Shown here: piece by piece, positions 34,991 to 46,650 of the stretch | Position numbering within the stretch: position 1 is the first letter of the stretch | Layout: each line of letters begins with the position of its first letter | NCBI GenBank assembly: GCA_021234155.1 | Contig: JAJEKV010000003.1 | Coordinates: 25,146,874 to 25,210,873, forward strand | Length of the DNA: 64,000 nt | From: Isoetes taiwanensis | Taxonomy: Eukaryota > Streptophyta > Lycopodiopsida > Isoetales > Isoetaceae | Reading direction: 5' to 3' | Program-made: the position numbers and the translations under genes | Notes under the pieces: generated by a model | The model's input: the letters and a program-made list of their open reading frames with translations, nothing else | Database searches by the model: none | What the model was told of the DNA's origin: nothing

Positions 34991-36931
34991 TTCTACTTAT
35001 TTTGTCTTGTAGATAGTGGAATGTTGAAGAAGTAATTATCTGCAATAAATTGAATTCGCTCCAACTAGGCAACCATAGCTTTTATACTATTGGAATTTGA
35101 ATTGACACTTGTATTATATATATCACATTATAATATTTTGCAAGTGTTGTAACGATCCATTGGGAGCTTTTGACTAGCTACTATTTCACTTCTTTTGTTA
35201 AATCTAGTGGTTATTGACTAGTGTAAATCTTAAACTTTAGCTCCCTTATAGAATTACACATAATATATATGGCAATTGGTTGGTTCAAACCAAAGCAAAG
35301 GAATTTGGATTCTGTATGGAACTCTATAGACCATTTTCCCATGGACGTAAAAGATTCATCATCCTCCTCCCCAATTAGAAGATGCATAACTAGACAATCA
35401 ATATGTACCTAGAACAGACTCCACTCTTGTTCAAGCTTAAGACTATTGTAGAATGTATCTAAGCTAGTAGTTTACCACCATCTAGGAGAATCCACCTCTT
35501 TCTTCCACACCGATGTTGGCAAGTTTCGTTCACCAACTATAAAGAATTGATACAACTAGTAAGGGGTGCCCGGCGTTGCGGGGCATAAATACGACTGTAT
35601 TATATGTAGCCATGAAGTTGTAGACATTACCTTGGCTAAATTTGAAAGAATAAAAATGGGAGAAGGGAGATGATGTTAGATTGTATCATTTAGAGTTATG
35701 TTCTATGTTTATAAAGGTTTGTGAGAGTATGAGTTGAATGAATGGAAGTTTGAGTTAGTGCAATACTTTAACTGTGTGCAAATATGGTGGGTTTTTTTGT
35801 AATTTTGTACACTTCTTGCCATGATTTTTCTATGATTTTGGTGCCGTATTCGTTAGGACATATTAAAAAGTATTTCTAGAGTGCATCTTTCTTTGAACAT
35901 TGATCTGGATTAGGTTAAACAATCTAATGGTTGCTATTTTGAGAACTGCATTCATACACAAGAAACCTTAAAAGTTTTGTTGCTAGATCGATTCGTGTTG
36001 TTGATCTTCTTGATTCGTGTTGTTGGAATATTTGATCTTATTGTTGTGGATTCGTGTTGTTGTTTCTTCATATTTGTATGAGGTTTATGCAATATATTAG
36101 CTTGTATTCGCTTTTGTTATTAACTTTTCTTTTTGTTTTTGTCATTACGTTTTCTTTTGGTTCTGTTCTCCATTTTCGTGTTCTCATTTACCACAGTTTT
36201 CTTTCCCTTCAAACTTACCACAGTTTTCTTTCCCTTCAAACTTACCACAATTTTTATTCCCTTCAAACCTAATTTAACTATGGGCTCATTCTTCATTCTG
36301 TTTTTCTGTCTCCTTTTTTGTTTAATGTTCCATGCATCTGTTTTTCATACTTCTTTTCTGTCTAATGGTGCATGCATCATGTTGGTAAAACAGAGCAAAT
36401 ACTGGCTTCCGTATCCATATCCATCCATTTTGCTAGATATTAGGATAAACCATCTCGAACTTTTGTTTTCTGAATATGTAGCATAATCAACCTGACTGAA
36501 ATCGTCAATATATAGCATAAGACAGTTTCAAATACAGGAGGTTGTTTGGCATGAATCATGTACCATAATACAATTTCTGTTGTTAAAGATCAAAGGCTTG
36601 AAATACAATCTTGGTTGTTTCGGCTCTATGAAGCCATGGTCAAAGGTCGAAAAGCTTCAATATCTAGCATAAGGATCCCGATCTGTCATCTTCTCCACCT
36701 CTGGCCACGCCAAACTCCAATTGCTTTACTTAGAAAAAACTAAAAAAGGAGAAAAATCCTACCTTCCTCTACCTCTGTTTGCTTATGTTAAGCATCCGCC
36801 TCTCATTCTCAGTATATCCTGATCTCTAACAAAAAAATCTTGCATAATATAAACACCCATGCATTACTAGTATTTAAAAAAAGCACGCACGATTGGCTCG
36901 GTTCAATTTTGCACAGAGAATAATGAGAAGA
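34991..36931. other. Region without a supported gene
   Basis: Contains a motif TGCCCGGCGTTGCGGGGC (35566-35585) and three copies of a 28-bp unit (TTACCACAGTTTTCTTTCCC...) at about 36190-36272. The remainder is T-rich with only short open frames. Confidence 0.5.
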
Positions 36932-38558
36932 ATGGCACGAAACAGACGAGCCCCAGGGTCATCATCGCGAGCAGGAGTGATGTAGGCAGAAGGCATCACA
37001 TATAAGATCAATTATCCTGCACAGGAAAATGTCGTAGCAGCTGAAGAAGACGAAATAAATCACCGTATCGAGGTATTTTGCAATACATTACATTTAAATA
37101 AGTCTCTGCCACCTCAAGGGCAAGGACCATCTAGCCATATCAAAGATAGTAGTCCTATTAGAGAATCTAGTTCGGTTAGACAGGGAAGAAAGGGAAAACA
37201 ACTTGTTGTGGAAGATGATGACACAGATGTGATAAGCATTCATACCTAGCCCAAGTGACACAAGTTATTTTGATAACAAGCAAAAAAAACGAAAAAGAAG
37301 GAAGAAGCAAGGGAAGAAGAAGAAGCAACGAAAAACAAAAGGTCCAGTTGGTGGAGATATATCCATAGCAATGGGCATTGGGGGAACAGATATCGATCTT
37401 AAACTAATAAATAATGTCCTTGAATTCTTCATTGAATATTATCATGCAGGATTAGTTGCAACAAAGCGTGGATCAAATCTTGATCATCTACACTTCCAAG
37501 CCACGGCCAGACTCAAAACAGTAGGAGTTCGAGGTGCTGCAGCATTACTCACGAAGCCACGAAGCCAGCAGGATCAAAACTATTGTGCAGGACGCTAAAG
37601 GACACTTAGCTACATTGCTTTGAAGGTATGCTAGGTTATTGCATGAAGGACTTTGGAAAGCCTCATTTCAGTGTGCGTATGCATAATGTATCAGCAGAAT
37701 TGATGAGAGGGAAAGAAAAATATGCGCTTTATGGAGCAGGTGAAATCAAAGACGAGGTTTGCTTAGATCCTAAAAAATTACTTTTAAAAGTCCGTCATTT
37801 TGCAAATTATTGCATGTCCAATCGTCGCAAGCCACCCATTGACGTACACAATCATAGAATGATTAGAACAGGAAAGTTCTATCTGAGTACACAATGGGCT
37901 ATACCTACCAACGACCAAAACGTAGAGCAAAAAAAAGTTGAAGCAGCATATGATCTAATGATGAACCCATTCCAAGCAACCCGTGAGAAAGTGTCATTAG
38001 TTCTTTATGGGCCACCTCCAAATGACCCAGCATGCTCGTCAAGAGCCCTTAGCAGTAATCCATATGCTAATCCCCCAAGGTGCTTTGACGAGCACCAACC
38101 TGTAAATGAAAACGCAGGCGAGATAATTGAAACACACATTGCAGACAGGCTCCAAAACACAATTGTAGTTGGAGATTTGGGTGATGACGAAATTAACCTC
38201 ACCAACTGGAAGTCATCTTTTGTAGCAGAGTGACATTGGCGGGTATTCAATGAAACACTATTGTAGTTGTCATTGACATTATTTTTTGCTACATTATTTG
38301 GATGTACATCGCTAAAAAAAAAACTTCTTCCAAAGCTAATATACTTTATATACATGCAGGTTATGGAAGCCTCCAATGCATCACCTCCACGTCACATTCC
38401 CCTCATGCCTAAAGTAAACAATTATGTCGATCTGGAAATTATCATAGTACCAGAAAGCCCTACAAGTGAAGCTCAAGTTCAGTTAGTTCCCCCGCCATTA
38501 GCGCAATCACCACCTCTACATGGCGAAGACCATGTTGACGTTATGTCTATGGTTAGTT
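36932..38558 (+). pseudogene. Decayed Rep-type HUH endonuclease transposase (Replitron-like)
   Basis: The reading starts at ATG 36932 (MARNRRAPGSSSRAGV) and passes through stops and at least two frameshifts. It has a long basic stretch (KKRKRRKKQGKKKKQRK, about 37270-37340). The catalytic part follows: LEFFIEYYHAGLVATKRGSN then LDHLHFQATARL (37425-37510), where HLH is the paired-histidine HUH motif. After a frameshift comes MLGYCMKDFGKPHFSVRMHN (about 37628-37690), the Tyr-containing motif of single-tyrosine Rep proteins. NVSAELMRGKEKYALYG and MIRTGKFYLSTQWAIP follow. An open frame of 201 residues (37628-38233) and an in-phase Pro-rich piece to about 38558 complete it. The order GLVA-RG, HLHFQ, GYC-KD, TGKFY-WAIP is what I recall for Replitron transposases of algae and other eukaryotes; this recollection could not be checked. 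No helicase domain is visible. Inactive as it stands. Confidence 0.6.
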
Positions 38559-38999
38559 GAATACATCAATGACATGTGTTCATTTATGCAACAGATTCGT
38601 AATGCATTGAATTCACTTGAGAACTTCACTATTGATGCACACATACATTTGGACATAGACCAGCGAAGCAGTTATGTGCGCAAATAGGCTAACTGCCCTC
38701 TGCAGGCTGTTTGATAGGCAAATCAATGAAGATGTCTATCGCATCTTAAGTCGCTATCCTTATTGAGCCATACAAATTTGACAAAGTAACTTTTATTTAT
38801 TTCCAATTACTATACAAATTCTTGAATAAAATGTTTTTAAAACATATATAACATGATCACATATGCTAGATATGTGTTGCGTATATGATCCAACTTGATT
38901 AAAAGAAATGCAATCAATATCTACATATTATTAATTACACAATCAATATGTAGCATAATATCAATTCATTTTTGTATAATGAAATGATTTCTGTTAAAG

Positions 39000-39275
39000 G
39001 CCTCAAAGGGGCCAATTTTTTTTTGCACAAACCATTGCATTCCACACTTAAAAATAAGATTCCCCCTTAAATCCCTTTTGTCTTGAGTGCATATTCACAC
39101 AGGGGGTGACGTAGGCCAGCGAGAGCCCCTAAAATCATATTATACATGTACAAAATCAAAACCATCTAGTACATTGCCTCAAATCTTATAGTCTTTTGCA
39201 AACTGTGTTATACAATATACCAAAACTTGTATAGGCATACCCCACAAATGAGGATCTCTATGGGTGGTTATCTAT
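39000..39275 (-). repeat. Dispersed repeat B, copy 2
   Basis: Begins with the hairpin GGCCTCAAAGGGGCC, then a T-run and the same core as the 13236 copy (GTGCATATTCACACAGGGGG, GAGAGCCCCTAAAAT), ending CCCCACAAATGAGGAT. It starts about 440 bp after the HUH transposase relic. Confidence 0.85.
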
Positions 39276-40963
39276 GGCATCTTCACTTGCATCTTCACCT
39301 CGTGCTTGGGAAAAGGGGGTACAGAACCAGAAGATGTAGATTAGATGCTCCTAATTGATGCTTTTTAATTTTCAATAATTTGGTATGTGCATAAGACCCA
39401 CGTCGAGCTGCGGATAACGTATTCTGACAAGGTTATATAAGGAGAGCATTGATTGCTATGGTTGGGGGCTTCAATGTATTTCACCTATTGAAATTCTGTT
39501 GTAGGTTATGACTAATTGTCTGCCACCATGTGTGGGCAAAGTATTGGCCATTGTCCAGTGAGGTTAAGTCAGATACAGGCCTGATGCGACACAATTCTCT
39601 AGCTCACTTATAGTGGCATTACACTACCTGGATAAAATGTGTTCTCATTCACGCCTCCTCGTATAGGAGGAAATGAAACCTCGAAGTGATCCTAAGGGAA
39701 CATGTCTTCATAGGACACAATCACAAGCCCAGGATGCTTCAGCCTATCTTCAAAGTATACAAAATTGGAGGGGTCGATGGAATAGACAACTCTAGCTAAT
39801 GTTCTCTGCCAACCAGATTTATTGACATGATTTTTTCCGTTGGTACCTACAGGCCTTAACTGCCAATCGATCGCCATTGAAGTTTGATCCAGGATGGAAG
39901 CCTCCATACATGATGCATTAGGTATGTTATATAATGTTATGCAATAGTAGACAGATCATCATTCAAGGTGGTATATTATGTCTATGTGTAATAGCCATGC
40001 ACTAATGTGTAACTACAGTTCTGCAAGTAGGTAGTCTCAAAAGAGAAATGGGTTAAATGGCACCTTCATGTCCTGTGACCCAACATTTGGCCATCCTAAG
40101 TGATTTGAATAAGATGGAGGGTTCTCTTTGGTAAGATAAATATTGAATGGAGGAATTTCCCTTATTTTTATAATCGTGATATCATATAAGTAAGCAGAAC
40201 ATGATGCTCCATCTTCTCGTATACTAAGAGATAACTCCCCACTTCGGCGATTACTTCATCGGCAAGGCTTTCTGTCTAACCCCCACTTGAGATGGACTAG
40301 TAATGTGTATTACAAGGCTCTCCATCTAACCCTCACTTGGGATGGACCAATAGTATATGTTACAAAGCATAGTTCCTAGCATATCCTTCTTGAAGAATCC
40401 AATATGCTTTAGACTTGTAATTCCATCCTCACACGTTCTTTTCTGATATAGGTATCACATTGTATTAGTGTCTATTGAAGCATGTATCAAATTAATATTC
40501 AAGGTCAATAGAACAAATTAGAAATTTTAGTTTTAGCTGCAGTATTTTTGAGAACCTTATGAGCCTCATCTTTTTTGCCTAAATGAGTACCAAATGGGAA
40601 ATGTCTCAACATCTTTTACATTGCTTCTAACACTTCTGTTATCAACCATCTTCATCTTCAAGTATCGCTTGTGGTTATAAATTGGAAAGGGCAGCTAGAT
40701 AGATGGGTAGGAATAAAGAATGAAGGCCTGATAATTAAAATAACAACAATTGAACGAGTCATCTATCACCTAAGTACCTTCAAGAACCTGCCTACCTAAA
40801 TGAGTACCAAATGAAAAATGCGTCAACATCCACGTCTTTCAGATATTACTTCTAACACTTTATATGATCTTTTTTCCACATGAATGTTGTGACCACTTCC
40901 ATTCCATAATCTAAACCTAATGGATATCCTTAAGAGAGGACATTTGCTGCAATATGATACAAT
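39276..40963. other. Region without a supported gene
   Basis: AT-rich sequence with only short, unsupported open frames. One weak minus-strand frame (39692-39907) has no recognisable match. A near-repeat (TGAGTACCAAATG(G/A)(G/A)AAATG at about 40585 and 40801) is present. Confidence 0.4.
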
Positions 40964-40975
40964 TAGAATTTGTAT

Positions 40976-43900
40976 GATAGGGCAGATCAAGAAGGCTGAG
41001 GAAGAAATGGTGAGGCGCTCAGATGGGCGCCATGGTGATGGCGGCAGTGGCGGTTTGTGGAATCCCTCATAACTTCTGCATCCGGACTCCGTTTTCAGCG
41101 ATCTTTGGTTCGTTGGAAAGCTCTTTCAGTGATCCTTCTTTTTGCACATATTTTTCTTTGGTTTTTGCTGTGTTTGGGGACCGGATTTGATCCCCCTGTT
41201 GCGGCCTTCTGCTGTAAACCCCTGAGCATGGTGATGGCGGGTAATTCTGCACCGAGTTTGGGCCTGGAGAAGCCAGGGCCAGGGATTCGTGTTAGAGATG
41301 CTGCGAGAGGAAAGAAAGGAGGCAAGGATATATCCAAAGCCTGCGTCAGCTTGGCGCTGGATCTTCAAGAGCCAATTCTTAGCAAGGATGTATCCGAGGG
41401 AGGGCCCGGTGGATTCCCGTGGTGGCTTTTGGGAATTCGGGTAGGATGGAGAATAGAGAGGTGGTGCCCAGCTCAATGCCATCTTTGGAGTCCGTAACTT
41501 TGCCATCCTTGGTTGGTGTGAATGGTGATGTCTTTGCCGGAGGACCCCTTTCGGATATCTCTGACTTCCCCGGAGGTGGTGCCTCAACCGCCACGAGCCC
41601 CAACTCCTCATGCATGGAAAGGTAATGACAGCTTGTTGCGTCTTTCTAGGCTTAGGTTTTCGATTGGATTAGGCAACCGTTGCAAGCGAAAGTGCGAGAG
41701 AAAAGTTCTAGGGTGACAGAGGCCTTCGCTTATCTTAGAGCGTAATAATAAGAAGGATTTGCAACAAGTTTTTAAATCATTACCTCTGTTGTAGAAATCA
41801 ATCACGGAAGCATGTGCGATTATCTGAGAGAATTTGGTTGCATCTTGATTGTTAGGCCATTTCTTTGGGGCCTTTTGGATATGCAGAGGCTTGGGTAATG
41901 CGGCTACGGGCTCAATTTAAGAGGCTGGGGTTGCCTCCATATGTGACCACGAAGTCTACGGGTAATAATTTTTTTTCTTATTATGGTTGATTCCGAGGCC
42001 ACGGTGGAGCGGATTGGTCTCGCATGGAGTGGCACGTATGGGAGGGGCCTATGTTTTGTTCAAAGATTATGCTCCGGGTTTCTCTTACGCTAGGGCTCGC
42101 TGCAGTTAGAGTGCCATCTTTGGCTTCAAATCCGGGATCGCCTCGAGAGATGATGGTGCACGAGTTTCTAGTGGCCATGGCCAAAGGCACGGGAACTCAC
42201 ATAGCGCACTTTCGATTGTGGGTGCACCACAGATATGTGTAGGTATTCGGGCAGATGAGATGGTACCTCAGAGTCTTGTGGTTAAAAGTGGTGATTTTTA
42301 TTCTTACTTCCAGTTGGACTTGCTCAATGGGGGAGAGCTTTTGGCAATGTTTCCCTCGCTTAAGCAGTTTCACCAGCATAAACCTCACTCAGCACCCAAG
42401 CAGGCAGAGCAAATAGTGGTTGGCCCGCCTTCACCCTCTGCACTTGTTCCCCCTGTGTTGAAGGCTGTGGAGCAGGTGGGCAGTCCAGAGACACAACCTG
42501 AACCCTCCTCTCGTATGGTGGATCCCGAGGTCTGTAGGAGACTTGCACAGATTGAAGAGTTGCAGCAGAAAAAGGAAGGGTGGCAACAAGTTGTTTCTAG
42601 GAGGCGAGCTCAGGTGAGAGCTCCTCAAGAGGGTCACTTAGCCCATCTGCAGCCCACTGTACAGGTCCCTCCTCAAGTGGATCGAATGGTGATTGATCAG
42701 GTAGTCCAGAACTTTTCTTCCTGGGCTGATAGTGTTGAGGCATGTGAGGCTTTACAAGGGGATCCTGGACCCTTGGTGCACAACGACCCACATGGATAAG
42801 AAAATTCTATCTTGGAATGTGAGAGGCATCAAATCCTCTCCGAATAAGCGAGCACGTCTCGCCATGGCTGAAGAATCTTAATCCAGATATCTTGTGTCAG
42901 GAGCATAAATGTGCCAGGGGTGATATTACCAACCTAATGAATATCTTGGGTAATCGATGCGTGGCTGCTTGTTTGCTACAACGAGGGGGGGGCCGAGGGG
43001 AGGTACTTTGATTTGTTGGAAAATGGGTGTACATGTAACCTTTTCAGCCACAGATAGCCAAGGCCAGTGGGGAGTGATTAAATGGAAGGAGAGCCAGTCC
43101 GAGTGGGGCTTACTGAATGTGTATGCACCAATTGGGGCCACTCAGAGAGGTTGCTTATGGGCACAATTGCGAAATAAGCTCCAATCCTTTAGTATGGGTT
43201 CTACATGGTTTGTCCTGGGTGACTTTAATATGGTAGAGCTCCCAGAGGACAGGCATGGTATTGGTTGAGATATTGTGCGGGGTTTTGGCGTGACCAATGG
43301 CTTAGGTTTTGTCAGGAGTGGGGTTTGACAGAGCTTCAGGGGATGAGAATTTTACTTGGTGCAATAATTGGTGGGGCATGGTAGGGCATACTCTAGGTTG
43401 GATAGAGTTTATGGCACTCAGCCAGTCTTGGATTATGCTCCGGCCTTCACTAGAGTGAATGTTTTGGCCACCTCGTCTCGATCACACTCCCCGGATCATT
43501 GGCTGGCTTCATGACCACCCGCGGCCTCTCGGGGCGGTTTTAAGCTTAACACAAGCGTTCTTGGGATCCAGAGTTCCGCCCGGTTTGTAAGCTCATTTGG
43601 CGCGAGATATTCAGCGGGATAGCGGAATGAGTGCAATGGTCTGGCATTGGCTAGGGTAAAACGATTTTGAAAAGAATGGGGCGACAAAAGGCTTTGGCTC
43701 GGCGTCGCGAGTTGGATGCCTTATATCTAAACCGGAGTCTCTTAGAGGCGGGTCTCGATGGCTTGCGCGTGGCGGCAGGTGCTTCGTCGGTCGAGGTTGA
43801 GGAGGAGGCCAAGGTGTCGCGGGGCTAGGGTCAAAGCGGGTTTGGCGTGGCTGAAGCGGTCGACACTTGCTCTAAAGTCTTTTTTCGAGCAGCCCGCCCG

Positions 43901-46638
43901 AGAAGAAGTATGCGGCGACCATGGCGGACATAGTTACACCCCTGTGGAGTGTTGTTGCAAAGAACCGGATGCTATCAAGGCCTTTGTAGCAACAAGACTA
44001 TGAAACATTTTTAAGGAGAGCCCGCTTCCCTCACGAGTGTTTTTCAAGAGTTTGGTCTTTGGCCAAGGTATTGCCAAGAATCTCGACCCTTCAAAGACAG
44101 AGCTTAGAGGAGCCGTTGGATTGTAAGGGGGAGTTGGGGATGCATGCGCTTTGTTGGCTCGGAATAAGTGTCTGGATTAGATGGAATACCGGTGGAGTTT
44201 TTTTCGAAATCGGGAATGGGTGGGGGACTTCGGTGGTGCGGTGTATGTGGATCTTTTGGGGAATAGCTCGATGCATCCCTGCTGAATACTGAGTTGTATT
44301 TCACTTATACCCAAGTGTAAGCATCCTAAAACCATCAATGATTTGGAGGCCTATTACTCATTTGTTGTGCGTAGTGTATAAAATCATTGCTAAGGCTTTG
44401 GTGAGAGGCTTAAGCGAGTACTAGTTCACGCCATTAGTGCGAGCTTGATGCGGTTTTATACCACGCATGAGAACATTCTTCATAATGTGGTCTTTGCTTT
44501 TGAGGGAGTGCATTGGGCTCGTAGGATGAGGCAGCCCCTTGTTTTGCTTAAAAGCTGGATTTTGCCAAGGCTTATGACGGTGTTATTTTGGCGTTCTTGG
44601 CGATATGATGCGTGCCTTTGGGTGCGGACCTAGTTCGAGGGAAGCGGTTATGAAGCTGCGTGTCCGCTAGGGCGACGGTGTGGTGTCGGGGTGAGACCTC
44701 TTCAATCTTCTCGTGGTCGAGGCACTAGGCGGGGATGTCCGTTGGCCCCTTCCTCGTTCACTATAGTGGCAAAAGCTCTCTCACGGCTTTTTTTGGTGGC
44801 GATTTTCGACAATGTGGTGCAAGGTCTCAAGATGGATGATGGGTCGCATAACAGGTTTGCAATCAATTTGCGAATGATACATTCCTCTTTCTTCATGCAG
44901 ATGAGTTCAATCTCCAGGCAGCCAAGAATATTTTGGATGCCTTTTCTTTAGCTTCGTGGTGCTTGCTTAACCGGGTCGAAGTGCTCGGCCATGTGGGGTG
45001 GAGGAACCTCCTCCTGCGTGGTTGAGTCGGGTTTCGGGCTCTTACACCGCCACACAAATGCGCCAAACCGTTAGGCATACCATTTGGCTTGGACATTAAT
45101 GCTAGGGCAATGTGGGCGGAGACATTCTGAGAATCTTAAGCAAAGATCTCGAACCGGGTGGAGGGGAAGTAAACTCACCATGGCTGGTAGGATTCGGTAG
45201 CCAAGTCGTGCTTTGTAGCACTCATGTTTACGTGACCTCCCCGCATACTTTGCCTTTAAAGTGTGGTTAAGGAGTTGGATGACACCATTCGCAATTTTGT
45301 TTGGGGAGGAAATGAGGAGGGGGCTACAAAGTGAAGGTCGCATGGTGGAAGTGTAAAAGGCCCCGAGGAAAGGCGGGGGCTTAGGTATGCTTGATGTGTC
45401 CTTGCACACGAAGGTTCTGGTGTCGAAATTCATCTGGCAGTTGTTGCAGGAGCAACAATCCCCAAGATTGGCTCTGTTGGCACAGTCGTTTCGCCACTCT
45501 ATTGTGTTTAGGAAGCCAGCAATTCCGGCTCAGTTGCCGTGGGCTCTGTTTGAGGATTTGCGGCCATTCCCTCATGCTTTGCCTTTTCTTAAAGGTCTCC
45601 TCAAGGCCTGGAAGGTGGTCAAGGTTCTCTTTTCATTGGACCCTAGCAGGTGTATGGTAGCCTCATCGCCCTTTCTTTGGGTACCCTTGGATTCTGCATC
45701 TCCCTTGGCCTCTTCCCTACACCCAGGTACTCAGCGCCGATGGATTCTTTGCGGGGGGTAACATCCATCCGTGGATCGGTATTGGGAGGGTCATCGGCGC
45801 CGTGGGAGTTTTTAGGGATCGATTTGGCCTTCTGGCTGGGACATTCGGACTTGGGGCGAATTGCGAATCTTTGTTCCATTGCGGTTGTCTTCTCAAGTCA
45901 ATCGCGTTTGGAAGTCGCATAGTGGACTTGATGCATCTCGGTTTGTAGCATCGGCTTATGGGCTTCTAGCGCGGGGACACATTGCCGCCGGATAAGTGGT
46001 CACTTAAGCTTCGAGGGAGTAAGTGGCCCCCATGTGGAAGTGGGCGTGGAATACATTGCCTCCTCCTAAAATCCATTACCCTTTTATGGCAGATCTTGCA
46101 CCGTAGCCTCGGGGTGAATGTCCGAAAGTACACGAGTGTTCAAGCCTTAGGTAGCGGAAACATGCCCTCTATGTGGGAGGCCGAGAGACCATTGAGCCTT
46201 TGCTTTGTCCTATGCACTGAGGTAGGGGCAGCTTGGTCTGGGTGAGAGCCCTCTTTGGGTCTTCACTGTCGCGGTCGAAGCTTCTCATGGGAGTCTTTCC
46301 TAGCGGTTGGTCGGTGGCCAAGCGCCAGCGTTCCATTTATCGCGAGCTTGGCTTCGTGGTTGATTTGGAAAAGAGCGGAGAGCGAAGGTCTTTCGAGAAT
46401 CGCGAGGTGCTTAGCCCTTTTCGGTTGGTTCCGATCTTGAGGCATAAGTTGTGGCAGGCTTACCAAGTCTCAAGCTTGGCTGGCACAGTTAAGCGGGAGA
46501 TTTGGTCGACATTCTTACAGATTGTGAATCATGATAGACACTTCATTTCTTAGCACCACACTTATCATTGTACTTGATCACATTCTAGTGGTTTAATATA
46601 TTCCTATATTCTTCAAAAAAAAAAAAAAAAAAAAAAAA
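40976..46638 (+). mobile_element. Full-length, decayed L1-type LINE
   Basis: A 5.66-kb element flanked by a 12-bp target duplication (TAGAATTTGTAT at 40964-40975 and 46639-46650), ending in about 23 A's. ORF1-like coding covers about 41057-42799, including a 193-residue frame at 42218-42799 rich in Gln and Glu. The apurinic-type endonuclease lies at about 42800-43330: ILSWNVRGIKSSPNK, then GLLNVYAPIGA and VLGDFNMVELPEDR. The reverse transcriptase (about 44330-45130) is shattered but shows GCPLAPSSFTIVAKALSRLF. The C-terminal region (about 45390-46550) shows LPWALFEDLRPFPHALPF and LVDLEKSGER-type pieces. Many stops and frameshifts mean it is inactive. GC content is visibly higher than in the flanks. 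Same family as the truncated copy at 3564-5965. Confidence 0.9.
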
Positions 46639-46650
46639 TAGAATTTGTAT

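Noticed and set aside
36932-38233. Integrated circular-DNA-virus Rep gene
   Set aside because: The motif set and the extra C-terminal TGKFY-WAIP region fit a Replitron-like transposon better, and no helicase domain is present. It remains an alternative only until a search is done.
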